From assembly GCF_028747205.1 (NCBI RefSeq), contig NZ_CP112880.1:6076001-6140000 (forward strand): a DNA stretch of 64,000 nucleotides, given 5' to 3'. The stretch comes from Streptomyces sp. CA-278952 (lineage in GTDB: Bacteria > Actinomycetota > Actinomycetes > Streptomycetales > Streptomycetaceae). The notes below the pieces were generated by a model. It was given only the letters and a program-made list of their open reading frames with translations. It did not search any database and was not told the DNA's origin. The position numbers were made by a program, and so were the translations under genes. This document shows, piece after piece, positions 60,507 to 64,000 of the stretch. The stretch's first letter is position 1. Every line of letters starts with the position of its first letter.

Positions 60507-61505
60507 CTACGCGCTACGCGAGCCCGCCGTCTGCGGTGCGGGCTCCGGGTCCGGCTCCGATGCCGGGCGGGGGAGTCTGGTCCGCAGGCCGGTCAGGCGG
60601 CTCTTGCCGGCCGGCACCCACTTCGGCAGGCGGTGCGGCAGTGAGCCGTACCAGACGCGGGAGACCGCGTAGCCGAACGCGAGGCAGGCCATGCCGCCCA
60701 CCGCGTCCAGCCAGAAGTGGTTGGCGGTGGCCACGATGACGACCAGGGTGAGCGTCGGGTAGAGCAGGCCCAGGATGCGGGCCCAGGGCGCCGAGGCCAG
60801 GGCGAAGATCGTCAGGCCGCACCAGAGCGACCAGCCGATGTGCATCGACGGCATCGCCGCGTACTGGTTCGACATGTTCTTGAAGTTGCCCGAGGCCATC
60901 GAGCCCCACGTCTCGTGCAGGAGCACGGTGTCGATGAAGTTCGCGCCGTTCATCAGACGGGGTGGCGCCAGCGGGTAGAGGTAGTAGCCGAGCAGGGCCA
61001 CGCCCGTCGTCGCGAAGAGGACCAGCCGCGTCGCCGCGTAACGGCCCGGGTGGCGGCGGAACAGCCAGACGAGGACGCCGATGGTCACGATGAAGTGCAG
61101 TGTCGCGTAGTAGTAGTTCATCGACACGATCAGCCATGTCACGGAATTGACCGCGTGATTGACCGTTTCCTCGAAGGCGAGACCCAGCGACTTCTCCGCC
61201 GCCCAGATCCAGTCCGCGTTGCGCAGCGCCTGGGCCTTCTGCTCCGGAACGGCATTGCGCACGAGCGAATACAGCCAGTAACTGACCGCGATGAGCAGGA
61301 TCTCGAACCAGAGCCGGGGGCGGCGGGGCATCCGCAGGGAGTGGAGCCGGGCGAGCAGTCGGCCGGTCTTCCCGGAAGCCGGGGGAGTGATGGACGCGGT
61401 GGCGGCTTCGGGGACCGCTTGGGCCGCGATGGGTGAAGGATCGGCCGTCGACCGGCCTTCGTGCGTGGTCACCTGTGTTTCACCCATAGGCAGAGAGTCT
61501 TCCAT
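60507..61505 (-). CDS. PAP2-superfamily membrane phosphatase-like protein
   Basis: The 332-residue protein has about six membrane segments (for example LWFEILLIAVSYWLYSLV) and the PAP2-like signature AAMPSMHIGWS with a later ATANHFWLDAVGG. The expected substrate is a lipid phosphate or similar; some members are inositolphosphotransferase-like. ATG 61505 has AGGGGA seven bases upstream. It lies between glnE and malR. Confidence 0.88.
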   Translation of the reverse strand: MEDSLPMGETQVTTHEGRSTADPSPIAAQAVPEAATASITPPASGKTGRLLARLHSLRMPRRPRLWFEILLIAVSYWLYSLVRNAVPEQKAQALRNADWIWAAEKSLGLAFEETVNHAVNSVTWLIVSMNYYYATLHFIVTIGVLVWLFRRHPGRYAATRLVLFATTGVALLGYYLYPLAPPRLMNGANFIDTVLLHETWGSMASGNFKNMSNQYAAMPSMHIGWSLWCGLTIFALASAPWARILGLLYPTLTLVVIVATANHFWLDAVGGMACLAFGYAVSRVWYGSLPHRLPKWVPAGKSRLTGLRTRLPRPASEPDPEPAPQTAGSRSA

Positions 61506-61563
61506 AGTGATTCCCCTGCCCCCGATCATCCTCCGGTCGGGTTCCGGTCGCACATTCTGCTTC

Positions 61564-62607
61564 TCAAGGACGAGAGGGCGACCCTGAGCCGCCTGCGGGG
61601 CCCGAGGCCGTCGAGCCGCGAACCACCAGCTCGGGCATGAAGACGAACTCGCTGTGCGGTGCGGGGGTTCCGCCGATCTCCTCCAGGAGCGTGCGGACGG
61701 CGGCCTGGCCCATCGCCGTCACCGGCTGCCGGATCGTCGTCAGCGGCGGGTCCGTGAACGCTATGAGCGGCGAGTCGTCATAGCCCACGACCGAGAGATC
61801 GCGCGGCACATCCTTGGAAAGCCGGCGGGCCGCCCGGATCGCCCCGAGCGCCATCATGTCGCTCGCGCACACGACCGCCGTGCAGCCGCGCTCCATCAGG
61901 GCGGAGGCGGCGGCCTGGCCGCCCTCCAGCGTGTACAGGGAGTGCTGGATCAACTCCTCCACCTCGTCCGGTGCGAGGCCGAGCTGCTCCCGCATCGTCG
62001 CGTGGAAGCCCTCGATCTTGCGGAGCACCGGCACGAAGCGCTTGGGACCGACCGCCAGGCCGATACGGGTGTGGCCGAGCGCCACCAGATGCGTCACCGC
62101 GAGGCGCATCGCCGCCCGGTCGTCCGGGGAGATGAACGGCGCCTGCACCTTGGCGGAGAAGCCGTTCACCAGGACGAACGGGACTCCCTGGCCGCGCAGT
62201 TGCTCGTAGCGCTGCATATCGGCGGAGGTGTCCGCGTGCAGCCCGGAGACGAAGATGATGCCGGAAACGCCCCGGTCCACCAGCATTTCGGTGAGTTCGT
62301 CCTCGGTGGAGCCGCCGGGGGTCTGGGTCGCGAGCACCGGGGTGTAGCCCTGCCGGGTCAGCGCCTGGCCGATGACCTGCGCCAGCGCCGGGAAGATCGG
62401 GTTCTCCAGCTCCGGGGTGATCAGGCCGACCAGTCCCGCGCTGCGCCTGCGCAGCCGCACCGGGCGTTCGTACCCCAGCACGTCGAGCGCCGCGAGGACG
62501 GATTCGCGGGTGGTCGCCGCGACTCCGGGCTTGCCGTTCAGGACCCGGCTGACCGTTGCTTCGCTGACCCCCGCCTGAGTTGCGATATCGGCAAGCCGTG
62601 CGGTCAT
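61564..62607 (-). CDS. malR: LacI-family maltose-operon repressor
   Basis: The 347-residue protein has the LacI helix-turn-helix (RLADIATQAGVSEATVSRVL) and a periplasmic-binding-protein-like core (ISPDDRAAMRLAVTHLVALG). It is divergent from the maltose-binding protein gene and matches the known malR/malE arrangement of Streptomyces. It represses maltose uptake in the absence of maltodextrin. Confidence 0.9.
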   Translation of the reverse strand: MTARLADIATQAGVSEATVSRVLNGKPGVAATTRESVLAALDVLGYERPVRLRRRSAGLVGLITPELENPIFPALAQVIGQALTRQGYTPVLATQTPGGSTEDELTEMLVDRGVSGIIFVSGLHADTSADMQRYEQLRGQGVPFVLVNGFSAKVQAPFISPDDRAAMRLAVTHLVALGHTRIGLAVGPKRFVPVLRKIEGFHATMREQLGLAPDEVEELIQHSLYTLEGGQAAASALMERGCTAVVCASDMMALGAIRAARRLSKDVPRDLSVVGYDDSPLIAFTDPPLTTIRQPVTAMGQAAVRTLLEEIGGTPAPHSEFVFMPELVVRGSTASGPAGGSGSPSRP

Positions 62608-62694
62608 GGGATGGGACTGTACCGGGCCCGTGTCGGATTGCCCACCGTGCGCGAGGTGGTGCGGAGGAGGGTGGCGGAGGGTTCTCCGGCAACG

Positions 62695-62871
62695 CCTTGC
62701 AAGGACTTGCGGCCCCGGATCGCGGGCTGCGGTCGGATCGTCGCACTGCGGATATGCCGTGTCCCACCTGCCCCTGCCAGGGATGAGTGGCTCTCGTCAA
62801 GGGGCTTGACGGCAACCTTGAGGACACGCGAATGTAACGATCACCAAGCCTTGCAGAAATCTTCCGCAAGG
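62695..62871. promoter_or_regulatory. MalR operator region between malR and malE
   Basis: CCTTGCAAGG (62695-62704) is a perfect ten-base palindrome. CCTTGC (62849-62854) and GCAAGG (62866-62871) form a second dyad with an 11-base spacer. The repeated TTGCAAG half-sites are what a LacI-type repressor would bind. The rest of the 346-base gap holds no gene I can support. Confidence 0.7.
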
Positions 62872-62953
62872 TCTTTCGGTCGTCTTTCATCCTTGTTACG
62901 TTCACGTCGACCCGGCGCCGCGACGGAGCGGTACGGCAGTTGAAGGAGTTCAG

Positions 62954-64000
62954 ATGCGACGTGGCATAACGGCCACCGCCCTGGTCGCGGCCCTGGCGCT
63001 CGCGGCGACCGCCTGTGGCAGCGACGAGAAGTCCGGCGGCGGCAAGAGCTCGGGCGAGCTCTCCGGCACGGTGACCTGGTGGGACACCTCCAGCGTCGGC
63101 AGCGAGGACAAGGTCTTCAAGAAGCTGGCCGAGGGCTTCGAGAAGAAGCACCCGAAGGTCGACGTCAAGTACGTCAACGTGCCCTTCGGCGAGGCGCAGA
63201 ACAAGTTCAAGAACGCCGCCCAGGCCGGCGACGGCGCCCCCGACGTGATCCGCTCCGAGGTCGCCTGGACGCCGGACTTCGCCAACCTCGGCTACCTGGC
63301 CCCGCTGGACGGTACCCCCGCCCTGAAGAACCAGGACGACTTCCTCAAGCAGGCCGTCGCGTCCACCAAGTACGAGGACAAGACGTACGCCGTCCCGCAG
63401 GTCATCGACTCCATGGGCGTCTTCTACAACAAGAAGCTGTTCAAGGAGGCCGGCGTCGAGGCGCCCGCCAACCTGGACGACCTCAAGACCGTGGCCGAGA
63501 AGATCAAGGACAAGACCGGCAAGACCGGCCTCTACCTCCGCGGCGACGACCCGTACTACTTCCTCTCCTTCCTCTACGGCGAGGGCGGCGACATGGTCGA
63601 CGCCTCCTCCAAGAGCGTCACCATCGACAAGCCCGAGGGCGTCAAGGCGTTCGAGGCGGTCAAGGCCCTGGTCGACGACGGCACCGCGAAGACGGATGCC
63701 TCGGACGGCTGGGAGAACATGATGCAGTCGTTCAAGAACGGCGACGTCGCGATGATGATCAACGGCCCCTGGGCCGTCGCTGACACCCTGACCGGCAGTG
63801 AGTTCACGGACAAGGACAACCTGGGCGTCGCCCCGGTCCCGGCCGGATCCGCCGCCCAGGGCGCCCCGCAGGGCGGCCACAACCTGGCCGTCTACGCCGG
63901 CTCCAAGAACCTCGACGCCTCCTACGCCTTCGTCGAGTACATGACCTCCGTGGACAGCCAGGCCACCGCCGCAGGCGAGCTGAACCTGCTGCCCACCCGC
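62954..64000 (+). CDS. malE: Maltose/maltodextrin ABC transporter substrate-binding lipoprotein (5' part)
   Basis: Partial; the frame is still open at the window end after about 349 residues. The N-terminus is a lipoprotein signal (LVAALALAATACG) with the lipobox cysteine at residue 21. The body reads as a family 1 solute-binding protein (GTVTWWDTSS, INGPWAVADTL). AAGGAG precedes the ATG. It is the first gene of the maltose operon, repressed by MalR. Confidence 0.92.
   Translation, partial: MRRGITATALVAALALAATACGSDEKSGGGKSSGELSGTVTWWDTSSVGSEDKVFKKLAEGFEKKHPKVDVKYVNVPFGEAQNKFKNAAQAGDGAPDVIRSEVAWTPDFANLGYLAPLDGTPALKNQDDFLKQAVASTKYEDKTYAVPQVIDSMGVFYNKKLFKEAGVEAPANLDDLKTVAEKIKDKTGKTGLYLRGDDPYYFLSFLYGEGGDMVDASSKSVTIDKPEGVKAFEAVKALVDDGTAKTDASDGWENMMQSFKNGDVAMMINGPWAVADTLTGSEFTDKDNLGVAPVPAGSAAQGAPQGGHNLAVYAGSKNLDASYAFVEYMTSVDSQATAAGELNLLPTR

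Overview
The window is a GC-rich actinomycete chromosome segment, almost certainly Streptomyces: very high third-position GC, GTG and TTG starts with AAGGAG-type ribosome sites, TTA codons only in special genes, and a glnA2, glnE, malR, malE neighbourhood of the kind found in Streptomyces cores.

Positions 1 to about 40.4 kb hold most of a modular type I polyketide cluster whose left edge lies outside the window. Plus-strand genes are a 3' PKS module (2-4579), a class III aminotransferase fused to an acyl-ACP-reductase-like domain (4599-7460), an MFS exporter (7531-9036), an acyl-CoA-dehydrogenase-fold flavin monooxygenase (9282-10484), a PKS with KSQ loading module plus module 1 (10710-19028) and a one-module PKS (19021-24489). 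Convergent to these is the terminal PKS (24895-31317), ending in a thioester reductase, translationally coupled to a PucR-type regulator. A type II thioesterase, a TetR/SDR divergent pair, an MsrA, a free-standing acyltransferase and a KAS III-like enzyme follow. Inferred logic: a methylmalonyl-derived starter is extended and reduced to polyene units, released as an aldehyde by the reductase domain, transaminated, and probably cyclised to an imine or N-heterocycle with further oxidation. The final product is not identified.

The leftmost module is degenerate: its AT has lost the active-site serine and about 125 residues, and its KR and DH carry active-site substitutions. The free-standing AT is the obvious candidate to load it in trans. 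A 40-nt element with the same architecture (GGTAA-N6-GGTAA-N19-TTACC) lies upstream of the PucR regulator and in the AT/KAS III intergenic region, suggesting one regulon. The regulator and the exporter each contain a TTA codon, suggesting bldA control.

From 40.5 kb onward the content is mostly core: nadE, a copper-oxidase/DUF6153/CBS/DUF305/DUF3105 group, glnA2, then a small accessory patch (49.4-53.7 kb) with a zinc-ribbon-like small protein, a GntR regulator, an HATPase and an XRE regulator. That patch hides a 44-residue gene (51453-51587, minus) whose C-terminus looks like an albusnodin-type lasso peptide core, without any lasso maturation gene in the window. A TetR/MFS pair, a PrmC-like methyltransferase, glnE, a PAP2-like membrane protein, malR and the 5' part of malE complete the window.
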